This document shows, one piece after another, positions 1-8,256 of a stretch of 64,000 nucleotides of DNA. The stretch is from Methylosinus sp. Sm6 (GTDB lineage Bacteria > Pseudomonadota > Alphaproteobacteria > Rhizobiales > Beijerinckiaceae). A program made the translations under genes and the position numbers. The DNA is taken from assembly GCF_019802345.1 (NCBI RefSeq), contig NZ_JAINDZ010000024.1:1-64000 (forward strand), given 5' to 3'. The stretch's first letter is position 1; each line of letters opens with the position of its first letter. The notes under the pieces were generated by a model that was given only the letters and a program-made list of their open reading frames with translations, was not told the DNA's origin and made no database searches.

Positions 1-420
1 CCTGTCCGGCCCGTTCTCGTAAAATAGCTTGCCGAGTTCGGGAAAGCGCCGGGCCTCGGCTGCGACGATCCGGTTCGTGGCCACCACGTCGGGCGACAGC
101 AATAGATCGAGCACTGCGCCGGCGAGACGCTCCATTTTGTTTCTCAAATCTACGGCGCCTGTTACCCCCGACACCAGGCCAGATGAAAACCGGTCGCCGG
201 CCGACCAGATCACAGCCGTGAACAGTTCGTCCCGGTTGCCATAGTGCGCGTAGAGCGTCGCCTTGCTGACGCCGGCTTCCTGAGCGATCGCCTCCATCGA
301 AGTTCCGGCGAAGCCTCTGCTGAGAAACAGCCGATGAGCCGCCTCGACGATGCGCTCGACGGTACGCGGTCCTCTCGTCCTGACTTTCGGCCTGCCGGGC
401 TCCGCCATTGCGATCCTCAT
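1..420 (-). CDS. TetR/AcrR family transcriptional regulator (3' end outside window)
   Basis: The minus strand encodes a TetR-type N-terminus. A basic stretch (residues about 9-20) is followed by a helix-turn-helix with the family signature FAGTSMEAIAQEAGVSKATL and then LYAHYGNRDELF. Roughly 140 residues are present and the ligand-binding domain continues beyond base 1. Two in-frame starts exist, at 420 and 408; I give the longer. A perfect 16-bp palindrome lies 15 bp upstream, as expected for autoregulation. The controlled target is not obvious because the neighbouring transporter gene is broken. The family call is firm; ligand and target are unknown. Confidence 0.9.
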   Translation of the reverse strand, partial: MRIAMAEPGRPKVRTRGPRTVERIVEAAHRLFLSRGFAGTSMEAIAQEAGVSKATLYAHYGNRDELFTAVIWSAGDRFSSGLVSGVTGAVDLRNKMERLAGAVLDLLLSPDVVATNRIVAAEARRFPELGKLFYENGPDR

Positions 421-434
421 TCGATACCCGTAAC

Positions 435-450
435 TGAACGATATCGTTCA
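435..450. promoter_or_regulatory. Perfect 16-bp palindrome, candidate TetR operator
   Basis: TGAACGATATCGTTCA reads identically on both strands and sits just upstream of the TetR start. Size, symmetry and position fit a TetR-family operator. TTGAC-like hexamers directly beyond it (about 454-467) could be part of the promoter. Binding by the adjacent TetR protein is inferred. Confidence 0.6.
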
Positions 451-507
451 ATAGTTGACGGTTGACTTTGTTATTGATAGCCTTTTGCAGTGGAAATACA
501 AAACCAA

Positions 508-525
508 CCCGTTCATTTGAACGGG
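508..525. promoter_or_regulatory. Second inverted repeat with the same half-sites
   Basis: CCCGTTCA-TT-TGAACGGG is a perfect 8-bp inverted repeat with a 2-bp centre. It uses the same CGTTCA/TGAACG half-sites as the palindrome at 435-450 but in the opposite order. It could be a second operator for the same regulator, placed between the TetR gene and the decayed transporter gene. Confidence 0.45.
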
Positions 526-604
526 GCGCGATGTTTCGGAAGAGATGGTCGCGGCGCGGAGACACGCTGCGCGCGCCCGTCCAATCCCACAAAGGACGCC
601 ATCG

Positions 605-902
605 TCAGGGTAGGCGAAAGGGGATCATGAGCAACATTGTCCCGATGAGGACGAAGGCCGCGAGCATCACCGTTTTACGGCCGAGGCGATCGCCGAGCTG
701 CCCCTGGGCGACGACTCCTGTCAGGGAGCCGAAAGAGCCGGCGGCGAATACCGCGCCGAGTTCGGTCGGCGCGATGCCCAATTCCTTGATGATCTCGGGA
801 GGCGGCGAAAGCGATGGCTTGATTGTCGAAGCCGTCCGCCATCGCCAGCAGTCCGCAAAGCGTGACGATCACGATCTGTGGTCGGCCGATCCTGTCCTTC
901 AT
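605..902 (-). pseudogene. Decayed MFS transporter (aromatic acid:H+ symporter-like), N-terminal fragment
   Basis: Starting at 902 the minus strand reads an MFS N-terminus with the motif ADGFDNQAIAFA. In the next frame it continues PEIIKELGIAPTELGAVFA, then the loop motif GDRLGRK. The match to the AAHS group (DGFD motif in TM1, then a short loop and the conserved GDRLGRK) is good. Removing one base in the run near 805-810 restores a single frame, so this is a one-base frameshift. The frame then stops at 605 after only about 95 residues, where a transporter should have about 430. It is a truncated relic. I see no gene in the 200 bp between it and the next relic. Confidence 0.7.
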
Positions 903-1110
903 GCGCAGAGCCGAAGATATGCGATCCTCGGCTCGAGGGATTATATACGACCCTCAGCGGGAGTCGGCGCCGCTCGTTCAAGCAGCCCAATCAAGCCGGC
1001 CAGCCGAGCCAATTCTCGAGTTTCAGGCTTCTGACCCGGTTGAACTCCGCTCCTGCGCGATGCGATCCTCGGCCGGCGTCAGGCCGGATTAATTGGTGTT
1101 GACCAGACGT

Positions 1111-1408
1111 GATGTGATAGCCGCGCGTCCTGACCTGATTGTCGAGATATGGCTTGTGCTGAAACGCATTGGCTTCGATGTCGCCGCGCTCCAAGGCTTC
1201 GTTGAGCTGCGTGTAGTCGTTGAAGACGGTCTTCAGGGTCACCCCATTCTGGGCCGCCACCACTTTCCAGAGGTCCCCGTCCTCGCCGCCGATGATGCCG
1301 ACGCGCACGGTCTCGGCTGCGGACCCCAAAGAGCGAGAGCGAAGCCGCAACGAGCGCGACGACGACGTCGGATCCCGCACCGTTCGGAGATTTGGTCATA
1401 GCGTCCAT
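1111..1408 (-). pseudogene. metQ: MetQ/NlpA-type substrate-binding lipoprotein fragment, frameshifted and truncated
   Basis: The segment ending near 1111 carries hallmark MetQ motifs: RVGIIGGEDGDLWKVVA, then NDYTQLNEALERGDIEAN and FQHKPYLDNQVRTRGYH. MetQ proteins bind methionine for an ABC importer. A plausible hydrophobic signal starting at 1408 (or 1399) is in a different frame; the two join if one G of the GGGG run near 1328 is removed. Homology stops abruptly after about 95 residues, so two thirds of the protein are missing and no MetN/MetI partner is nearby. Confidence 0.7.
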
Positions 1409-1533
1409 TGTCAATATAGTCGCGATCGGGAACGACCCCGACCCGCCGGAGCGCGACCTTGGCCCTGCGCTCGGGTCACGAGACATCTTTCGCCGCCGGC
1501 GTGACAGAACCCGATTTTTTCGGAGGCTCGCGA

Positions 1534-2430
1534 TTATTTTTGGCGTGCGAGATCGATCGTCCAGTCGGGACCGGAATCGACGCCGTAGCTCTTGGCGAAA
1601 TCCCCGAGATTGAGCGCGATGGCCATATCGAAGAGGCTATTGACATAGACGAGCGCCCGTCCCTGCGGAACATCGCCGAAAGTGCGTTGATACGGAGCGA
1701 CGAGATCGGCGACGAGGCGATCGCCGTGGCGGATCCGCACATGGACGTCCTCGCCGAGAGAGAGCCCCAGCTCGTCGAACTGGGACTTCGGTATGTTCGT
1801 CCAGACATTCCCGAAATGCGCGTCGAGCACGGGAATGATTCCGGTGATCGCATCGCCTCTGCGCTCGGCGGCGCGATAGGGAACAACAACCAACGCTTCC
1901 TCCGGCAGCTTTCGTCCGATCTGCTCGAAGGACTGAAAGCCGGCGGCGAGGCGCGCGCCGGCATAGACGAAAATATCCCGTCCGTGAAACGTATGCGACT
2001 GCTCGGAGCCGGGTCTTCGATTCACGCTCTCGTCGATCTCGCGGAGTTCCTTCACGCCCTCGCGCTCGGCGACGAAGGTGAGCAGCCCGTTGTTGGGCGC
2101 GAGAAAAAAACGCCCGCTCTTCGTCTCCAGCGCTATGGCGAGCCTCCCTGTTCCGACCCCGGGATCGACGACGGCGACGAAGACCGAGCCTTTCGGCCAA
2201 TAGGGCTCGGCCTGATAGAGACGATAGCCGCCGGCGAATATGCTTCCCGGATCCTCATGGCTGAGATCGGCGATCAGCAAATCCTGCGAGATCGAATAGG
2301 CGACGCCTTTCATGGCCGCGACGGCGCCGTCGGACGTTCCGAAATCGGTGAACAGCACGAGTGGGGAGCGGGCGGCCGCGGCTCCGCAGGACAGACAAAA
2401 GAGCAGAGCGACTATGATCGAGCGATGCAT
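1534..2430 (-). CDS. Exported SAM hydroxide adenosyltransferase / SalL family protein (DUF62)
   Basis: This 298-residue protein has a cleavable signal peptide (residues 1-20, ending AAAAR-S). It then shows the DUF62 signatures LVLFTDFGTSDGAVAAMKG, VVDPGVGTGR, APNNGLLT and HGRDIFVYAGARLA. The C-terminal domain carries DAHFGNVWTN and VNSLFDMAIAL. Family members cleave S-adenosyl-methionine with water, chloride or fluoride to adenosine-type products plus methionine. Export is notable because characterised members act in the cytosol. The start at 2430 follows a strong GAGAGGAG ribosome site. It begins 37 bp after the DUF885 gene and probably shares its transcript. Substrate in the periplasm is unknown. 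Confidence 0.85.
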   Translation of the reverse strand: MHRSIIVALLFCLSCGAAAARSPLVLFTDFGTSDGAVAAMKGVAYSISQDLLIADLSHEDPGSIFAGGYRLYQAEPYWPKGSVFVAVVDPGVGTGRLAIALETKSGRFFLAPNNGLLTFVAEREGVKELREIDESVNRRPGSEQSHTFHGRDIFVYAGARLAAGFQSFEQIGRKLPEEALVVVPYRAAERRGDAITGIIPVLDAHFGNVWTNIPKSQFDELGLSLGEDVHVRIRHGDRLVADLVAPYQRTFGDVPQGRALVYVNSLFDMAIALNLGDFAKSYGVDSGPDWTIDLARQK

Positions 2431-2467
2431 GCGTTCTCCTCTCCCGCGGCGATGCGAAGGCTGACGC

Positions 2468-4300
2468 TCATATTTTTCCGCTCCGCGCGTAATCGCCGAT
2501 CACCCGTTCCAGAACCGCGAGCGGCATGGCGCCGGACAGCAGGCCCGCGTCATGAAACTTGCGCAGGTCGAAATCCGGCCCGAGCGCCCGGCGCGCCTCG
2601 TCGCGCAGACGCAGCCAGGTGAGCTTTCCGACCATATAGCTGCAGGCTTGACCGGGCCAGACGCAGTAGCGCTCGACCTCGGTGGTCGCGACGCCCGGCG
2701 TGTCGCCGAGCGCTTTGACAAAATAATCGATCGCCTGCTCGCGGCTCCAGCCTTTCGCATGCAGGCCCGTGTCGACGACGAGCCGAACCGCGCGGAACAG
2801 CGCCGCCTGCAACTGCCCGACATGGCCGAGCGGGTCATCGTCATAGAGGCCCATCTCGACGGCGAGCTGCTCGGAATAGAGCGCCCAGCCTTCGCCATAG
2901 CTCGCGAACCAGATGATCTTGCGCAGCAGCGGCAAGTCCGACGTTTCATTGGCCAGAGTGATCTGCAAATGATGTCCGGGGATCGATTCGTGGAAGGTCA
3001 GCGTCGGCAGCCTCCAACGGGCGTGCTCCGCCGTGTCGCGCAGATTGATGTAATAGGCGCCGGGACGAGAGCCGTCGAGCGGTCCGGGCTCGTAATAGCC
3101 GCTCGGCGTCGCGAGCTCGATCTCCTTCGGCACGCGCCGGATTTCGACGGGCGCCTTGGGCAGGGCGCGGAAATAGCCGTGGAGCTTGCCCTGCACGACC
3201 ACGACCTTACGATTGAGGTCGGCGATCAGCCGCTCCCTGCCGGCGTCGGTGTTTTCATAGAGAAATTGCGGATCGGCGCGCAGCGCCGCGAGCCTGCCGC
3301 CGACCGAGCCGCCGGGAAGCCCCTGAGCGTCGAGCAGAGCCGCGATCTGCGACGACAATTGCGCGACGAGATCCAGCCCGGTCCGATGGATTTCCTCCGG
3401 CGAGAGAGTCGACGTCGTTTGATCCTTCAGCGACAGGCGATAGAACTCCTCGCCCTCGGGAAGCCGCGCGACGCTGGCCGTATGAACGGCGCGCGGCAGA
3501 AGCTCCCGAATATGGCTCGCCTGACGCTCGAGCGCCGGCAGAATGCGACGCGCGTAGATCGCCTCCGCGCGGCTCTCCCATTCGCCGCCGAGGGATTTTT
3601 CGGCGGCGCGGCGCGCGAGCGAGCGCACCAGCGTCGACTTTTCCGCCGGCGTGCGCAGCAGCGTCGTCAGCTGCGCCACGGCTTTCTCGATGACGAAATC
3701 GGGCGGGATCGCGCCGGCGTCGACATCGTGCTTCGCGAGCTCCAGCTCCTCGTCGAGAAGCGCGGCGAAGGCCTCGAGGCGCGCGAGATAGAATTCGGCG
3801 TCGCCGACCGTCTCGATGCGATGCTTCTTATCCAGAAAGTCGGGAATCCAGCGATAAGAGCCGTTCAATTGGCTGAGCACATAGGGCTCCCCGGCGCCGC
3901 CGCCGCCATAGTCGAAGTGGCGATCGGCCTCGGTGCGAACGTCGAGGGTGAAGAGAAGCGTGTCATAGCCGACCGCGTCGGCGCCCGAGAGAGACGTCCG
4001 GTCGATGCGCCGAAGTTCCTCGAGCGCCCGAGCGGCCTCGGCCGCCTCGCTCGCGACGGCGGCGGGAGACCGCTCGCCGAGCTTTCCCTTGGCGTCGGCG
4101 AGCTCGCCCTTGTCGAGACCGAGACTCGTGACCAGCGTCGGACTTCGCCGCAGACGCTGTTGCGCGAGCTTCTCGAAGAGATCGCGGAGGGCTGCGCTCG
4201 CTCGCGATCCTGCGGTCGCGGATGCGTCGCCGAAGGCGGGCGGCACGCGCGCCGCCGCAGTGACGGCGACTGCGGCGAGAAAGTCGCGACGGTTGAACAT
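2468..4300 (-). CDS. Tat-exported DUF885 family protein (putative metallopeptidase-like)
   Basis: The 610-residue product begins MFNRRDFLAAVAVTAAA, a twin-arginine signal. I chose the ATG at 4300 because an AGGGG ribosome site precedes it; upstream codons are in-frame extension only. DUF885 proteins are alpha-helical and peptidase-like. The conserved segment HESIPGHHLQ at residues 437-446 resembles the HExxH-type zinc site of M3/M32-like enzymes and is present here. The family is largely uncharacterised, so proteolysis is an inference. It is followed by the SAM-hydrolase gene and separated from ridA by a 16-bp-arm hairpin. Confidence 0.85.
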   Translation of the reverse strand: MFNRRDFLAAVAVTAAARVPPAFGDASATAGSRASAALRDLFEKLAQQRLRRSPTLVTSLGLDKGELADAKGKLGERSPAAVASEAAEAARALEELRRIDRTSLSGADAVGYDTLLFTLDVRTEADRHFDYGGGGAGEPYVLSQLNGSYRWIPDFLDKKHRIETVGDAEFYLARLEAFAALLDEELELAKHDVDAGAIPPDFVIEKAVAQLTTLLRTPAEKSTLVRSLARRAAEKSLGGEWESRAEAIYARRILPALERQASHIRELLPRAVHTASVARLPEGEEFYRLSLKDQTTSTLSPEEIHRTGLDLVAQLSSQIAALLDAQGLPGGSVGGRLAALRADPQFLYENTDAGRERLIADLNRKVVVVQGKLHGYFRALPKAPVEIRRVPKEIELATPSGYYEPGPLDGSRPGAYYINLRDTAEHARWRLPTLTFHESIPGHHLQITLANETSDLPLLRKIIWFASYGEGWALYSEQLAVEMGLYDDDPLGHVGQLQAALFRAVRLVVDTGLHAKGWSREQAIDYFVKALGDTPGVATTEVERYCVWPGQACSYMVGKLTWLRLRDEARRALGPDFDLRKFHDAGLLSGAMPLAVLERVIGDYARSGKI

Positions 4301-4409
4301 TTGAAACCCCTCGATCGAATGACTGGAAAGACGATAGCGTCGCCGATTTTTGCAGTCCCGAGCCGAGCGCCCGCCGTTCAAAAGCTCTACGGCATCTCGC
4401 GCTGCGAAA

Positions 4410-4451
4410 CTAGATCGCTATCCGACCTGATCGGATCGGATAGCGATCTAG
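4410..4451. terminator. Perfect 16-bp-arm hairpin between ridA-type gene and DUF885 gene
   Basis: CTAGATCGCTATCCGA (4410-4425) is followed by a 10-bp loop and its exact reverse complement (4436-4451). It lies 90 bp past the stop of the RidA-type gene and 110 bp before the DUF885 start. The obvious role is a terminator or mRNA-stabilising hairpin that separates two transcripts. No clear T-run follows on either strand, so a regulator site or small repeat element is also possible. Confidence 0.5.
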
Positions 4452-4542
4452 AGTCGACGACTCTCGGAATTCGCGGCGCCCGGAATCGCCGCGACGGCGG
4501 CCGGCGCAAATTCGCCGATCCGCCGCTCGCCCGCGCCGATCG

Positions 4543-5043
4543 TTACTTGCGCGCAGCGACGACTTCGATCTCGACGAGAAAATCCGGACTGGCGAGCCCC
4601 GCCACCTGGACAACGGTCCGCGCCGGCAGCGCCGGTTGCTCGGCGGTTCCGAAGAACTGCTTGTAGGCCGCATTGAAGCCGTTGAAATCGAGCTTGCCGC
4701 CTGTGGCAGGGTCTCCGACGAGATAGGCTCGAAGATATACGACATCGCCCAGCGTCAGATGCAACGATTCGAGCGATTGGCGAATGCGCTCCAGCGTAAG
4801 CTTCGCTTGCGCTTGCGTGCCGTTCGGCGGCGGCGGCGTCTTGCCGTCCTTGTCTGGGAGGGAAAACGGTACCGCGCCACTCAAAAGCACGAGGGCCTTG
4901 CCGGCAGGAAGCTCGACGCCGAGCGAGATCGGCACGATGGGCGTCGGCAGAGGATAGCGGACGATCTCCTCCGCGCGCCCGCTGGAGGAGACGAGCGTCG
5001 CTGCAGCGACGCCGATCGAGAAAAATGGCGAAAGCTTCCACAT
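4543..5043 (-). CDS. Exported RidA/YjgF/UK114 family protein (imine deaminase-like)
   Basis: RidA proteins hydrolyse reactive imines and enamines to ketones plus ammonia. Here a signal peptide (residues 1-24, ending GRA-EE) precedes the RidA fold. The catalytic arginine is seen in ALPARTVVQVAGL (R142), followed by LVEIEVVA with the conserved glutamates at 158-160. Export is unusual, since most RidA proteins are cytosolic. A GGGAG site precedes the ATG at 5043. The gene starts 27 bp after the cytochrome c stop and is the last gene of the amine-oxidation set, so it probably handles the imine made by the flavoenzyme. Confidence 0.88.
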   Translation of the reverse strand: MWKLSPFFSIGVAAATLVSSSGRAEEIVRYPLPTPIVPISLGVELPAGKALVLLSGAVPFSLPDKDGKTPPPPNGTQAQAKLTLERIRQSLESLHLTLGDVVYLRAYLVGDPATGGKLDFNGFNAAYKQFFGTAEQPALPARTVVQVAGLASPDFLVEIEVVAARK

Positions 5044-5070
5044 ATTCGTCTCCCGACTGAAGGCCGCGCG

Positions 5071-5511
5071 TCAATGACGCGCGCGCCGCACATCCGCCGC
5101 CTCCAAGGTCGGCGAAAAGGCGTTTCCGAGCGCTACGCCGCGCGCATAGTTCAGAACCGCGGCGATCTGCTCGTCGTCCAGCAGCTCCTTGAATGACGGC
5201 ATGGCGCCTTTGCCGGAGACGACAATGTCGATCGCATAGGCTCCATGCGCGAGCTTCGCGCTGCCCGCCAGCGCGGGATAACGGCCGGCGCCCGTCGCCC
5301 CTTCGCCGCGCGGCTGATGACAGCCGGCGCAGATGAGCGCATAAACCTCGTCGCCGCCCCGCACCGTCTCGAAAGAGGCCTCGGGAAGAAGAATGTAGAG
5401 CGGGTTGCGGCTGGCTGCGCGCGGAGCCTTCGCAGAAGGAGCGAGCGTGACGAGCGCCGCCGCGACTCCGGCGCCGAGCGCCGAGAAACGTCTAATGCTT
5501 CGCTGCGACAT
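5071..5511 (-). CDS. Periplasmic c-type cytochrome (class I-like)
   Basis: The 146-residue protein has a basic N-terminus with a hydrophobic signal (about 8-28). The heme attachment motif is CAGCH at residues 61-65, and a likely Met ligand lies in KGAMPSF (M104), as in small class I cytochromes. I start at the ATG at 5511 because translation upstream only mirrors the amine-oxidase gene. It overlaps the end of that gene by 20 bp, so the two are almost certainly co-transcribed. Likely role: accepting electrons from the reduced flavin of the upstream enzyme. Confidence 0.88.
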   Translation of the reverse strand: MSQRSIRRFSALGAGVAAALVTLAPSAKAPRAASRNPLYILLPEASFETVRGGDEVYALICAGCHQPRGEGATGAGRYPALAGSAKLAHGAYAIDIVVSGKGAMPSFKELLDDEQIAAVLNYARGVALGNAFSPTLEAADVRRARH

Positions 5512-7105
5512 GCTCGGCTTTCTCCAAAATGCGCTTGTGCAGACGCGTGACGGCGTCGAGCGCCGACAGCGCCGCGCCCTCCTGCCATGCCGGAAGCAGC
5601 GAGACATGCTCGCCCGCCAGCACGAGCCTGCCGTCGATCTCCGCGACATTCTTGTAATGCTCGGCGCGCGCCGCATCGCTCCAGAGGCCCGCGCAGCCGA
5701 GCGAGAAGGGCGCGCGATGCCAGGCGACGGCGACGCCGTTCTCGAACTCGCTCGGATATTGCGGATGAATCCGAGCGCCGAGCGAGACCGCGCGCCGCAC
5801 GCGCTCCACTGCCGAAATCGAGCTATATTCGAGCGCCGGCGAGCCGAAGACATAGGCGCCGAGCAGGACGCCCTTGCCACGCCCCAGAAATTCCGAGTTC
5901 GGATAGCCGATCTGATGAATCGGCAAATCGGTCGTCGTCACGCCGCCGAAGATGAGATCGTCCTCCTCCCAGAAGCGACGCCTGAATTGAAGGCCGATCT
6001 TGACCGCGGCGCCATAGGGCACCGCGGCGACGCCGGCCTTCAAGGCGTCGCTCGCATCGAAATCGATCTGGCTGAGGATCGACAAGGGAATCGTGCAGAC
6101 GACCCAGTCCGCGGCGATCTCCCTGACCTCGCCGCGCGCGCGCAAATCCTCATAGGCCACGCGCGCGCCGCGCTCGTCCTGGCGAATGGCCACGACCTTG
6201 GCGTCGAAACGAACGATATCTCCGAGCTCGCGATAAATCGCCTTCGCGATCTGATCCATGCCGCCGACCGGCTGGAACAACGTCGTCTGAAACAACTGGA
6301 GCGATCCCGGCAGCAACGACTGCCAGAGGCCCGGACGCAAGATGTCCTCGAGCGCCAACGGCTTGGAGAGCGTCGGAAAGGGATCGATCCCGCCCCCGAG
6401 CGGCTTGTCGAACCCGCGCCGCATGCTCGACGCGAAGCTTGTCGAATAACGCAGATCCTCGTCGAGCGCCCCCCAATTGCGCAACGCCTCGATCAATATT
6501 TCCTTGTCCTCCTTATCGACAGCTTCGTCGAGCTTGGATTGGCCGAGGCTCTTGGCGAGAAGCTCGGCGACATATCCCTGGAAATCCGCCGCCACCTCGC
6601 GATAGCGGACCGGCCGGCCTCCCAGCGCCTTCGAGCTATGGACCAAAGCATTGTGATTGACCTGGACGAAGGGCTCGAGCGCGACGCCGAGCTTGCGGCA
6701 ATAATCGAGGATCGCATAATGATGATAGGGAATGCGCCAAGGGCCGGGATTGAAATAGAGCCCTTCGCCGAAGCCGACTTTCTGCGTCTCGTTGCCGAGC
6801 TCCGTGTAGACGTCGCCGCCACGGAGCGTCCAGCTCCGTCCGCCGACGCGCGAATTATATTCGAGCACCTCGACCTGATAGCCCGCCCTCCGCAGTTCAT
6901 AGGCCGAGATGAGCCCCGCCAGCCCAGCGCCGAGCACGAGCACGCGCACGCCCTGAGGAGCGCCCGAGAGATCGGGCGCTGCGCGATAATTCGATTCCCC
7001 GGCAAGGCCGAGGCTCGACATAGCCATGGTCATGGCCGCCGGCCCGGCAGCGGCGCCGATCAGAGCGAGCAGATCGCGACGCGATAAGCTGCGTGTTTCT
7101 GACAT
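5492..7105 (-). CDS. Tat-exported FAD-dependent amine oxidase/dehydrogenase
   Basis: The 537-residue protein starts MSETRSLSRRDLLALIG, a twin-arginine signal, at an ATG preceded by GTGGGGA. The FAD Rossmann motif VLVLGAGLAGLISAYEL (about 55-71) ends in a glutamate and is followed by SRVGGRSWT. A C-terminal FAD segment LVLAGEHVSLLPAWQEGA closes the fold. This is the monoamine oxidase / L-amino-acid oxidase / nicotine oxidoreductase superfamily. It oxidises a C-N bond to an imine. The downstream cytochrome c suggests it works as a dehydrogenase passing electrons to the respiratory chain rather than to oxygen. The amine substrate cannot be told from sequence. Confidence 0.9.
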   Translation of the reverse strand: MSETRSLSRRDLLALIGAAAGPAAMTMAMSSLGLAGESNYRAAPDLSGAPQGVRVLVLGAGLAGLISAYELRRAGYQVEVLEYNSRVGGRSWTLRGGDVYTELGNETQKVGFGEGLYFNPGPWRIPYHHYAILDYCRKLGVALEPFVQVNHNALVHSSKALGGRPVRYREVAADFQGYVAELLAKSLGQSKLDEAVDKEDKEILIEALRNWGALDEDLRYSTSFASSMRRGFDKPLGGGIDPFPTLSKPLALEDILRPGLWQSLLPGSLQLFQTTLFQPVGGMDQIAKAIYRELGDIVRFDAKVVAIRQDERGARVAYEDLRARGEVREIAADWVVCTIPLSILSQIDFDASDALKAGVAAVPYGAAVKIGLQFRRRFWEEDDLIFGGVTTTDLPIHQIGYPNSEFLGRGKGVLLGAYVFGSPALEYSSISAVERVRRAVSLGARIHPQYPSEFENGVAVAWHRAPFSLGCAGLWSDAARAEHYKNVAEIDGRLVLAGEHVSLLPAWQEGAALSALDAVTRLHKRILEKAEHVAAKH

Positions 7106-7197
7106 TTTTCCCCACGATCGATCTTCTGCCGCGGCGAGCTCGAGAACATGAAGCAAATGGGTGCTTCTCCCCCGCGAATAGACCTCGCCGTCGCCGT

Positions 7198-7277
7198 CCG
7201 GAGGCCGATTTCGGAGAGTGCGAATCTTGCCGACCTCTCGCCATATCGTTTGTGATCGTCACCTTACCGGAGGCCGA
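7198..7277. promoter_or_regulatory. Direct repeats upstream of the amine-oxidase operon
   Basis: The 11-bp sequence CCGGAGGCCGA occurs at 7198-7208 and 7267-7277, 69 bp apart, in the 265-bp gap before the amine-oxidase start. They may be sites for a regulator of the operon. No convincing promoter hexamers could be paired with them, and chance recurrence in GC-rich DNA is possible. Confidence 0.25.
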
Positions 7278-7370
7278 CATCGATCGACAAAACAGTAATT
7301 TTCAAGAGTCGAGTGACGATCCCGCATTCGACGGCGCGACGCCATACGAGATCAGCTACCGCCCTACCCA

Positions 7371-8207
7371 TCACGAGTTATCGCCTTGTCCTCCTTCCAG
7401 CGTGCAGATCCAATAATAGTCGAATATCCGCGAATCGGGCGTCTTGCCGGGCCAATAGCGTCGATAGAGCTCTGCGATGGAAAATCGGTCGGCGACCTGC
7501 GCGCCGATCGTGTCGGCGAGAGACTCGATGTCGCTGACCCCGAAGGTCCAAGGCGCTCCCATCGCCGCGAAGCGCGCCACGACCGCGGCTGTCTCCGGAT
7601 CGCCGGTTTCATTGGCGATCAGCTCCTGCCCGACATAGTCGAAAGAGATCGAGAATCGCCGGAGATTTTGTGCGATGCCATCGAGAACGAGCGCGACCGC
7701 CGTGGCGTCGAGATAGGCCGTATTCCCTTCCCAGATAAAATGCGTCGGCAGCGAAAAATCGAAACCATTACGCCGAAGAAGCGTCGTGAGATCGTCCGCG
7801 ACATAGTCGCCGGAAATATAAACGACTCCCGGATCGAGCCCATTCTCTCGCAAGCGGGCGCTTTTGAAAGCGAGCGTCGCGCCATTGTCGATCTCGAAAT
7901 AGGCTACCCCCGGCGAAGCTTTTCGTTGTGCGCGAGTGTCCAATCCGGCCCCTAGGATTGCGACCTGACGAAAGCCTCTCTGCAATTGCCGATCGAGCCA
8001 ATCGTCGACATAGCGGGTTCTTACGCGCACGCTCGATCTCCACTGCGGAAAGGAGACGAAAATGCGATCCGCCACACGTTTCGATTCCTCGTCGAGAAAC
8101 AAGCTCACGACAGGGTCGAGGTAGAGAGGATTGTCTTCACGGTTTTCGTCGGCGCGACATTCGGCCGCCACGAATGCCGTGCCGGCGACGTTCTGGATGA
8201 GAGACAT
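7371..8207 (-). CDS. Class I SAM-dependent methyltransferase (PPM/LCMT-like)
   Basis: The 278-residue protein has the SAM-binding motif VAILGAGLDTRA (about 82-93), typical of the leucine carboxyl methyltransferase-like group (TIGR00027). It continues with an acidic FEIDNG motif II and SFDYVGQELI. Members methylate carboxylates or hydroxyls of small molecules in bacterial secondary metabolism. It is the last gene of the AfsA-type cluster, 49 bp after the second SDR gene. It probably performs a late O-methylation of the product. Confidence 0.85.
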   Translation of the reverse strand: MSLIQNVAGTAFVAAECRADENREDNPLYLDPVVSLFLDEESKRVADRIFVSFPQWRSSVRVRTRYVDDWLDRQLQRGFRQVAILGAGLDTRAQRKASPGVAYFEIDNGATLAFKSARLRENGLDPGVVYISGDYVADDLTTLLRRNGFDFSLPTHFIWEGNTAYLDATAVALVLDGIAQNLRRFSISFDYVGQELIANETGDPETAAVVARFAAMGAPWTFGVSDIESLADTIGAQVADRFSIAELYRRYWPGKTPDSRIFDYYWICTLEGGQGDNS

Positions 8208-8256
8208 GATGGATCCTCGATCTGTATTGAATTTACGAAAGGCGCGCGGTCACAGG

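Noticed and set aside
2552-4666. 704-residue open frame on the plus strand
   Set aside because: It mirrors the DUF885 gene and part of the RidA gene, has no motif, and is composed of antisense codon bias.
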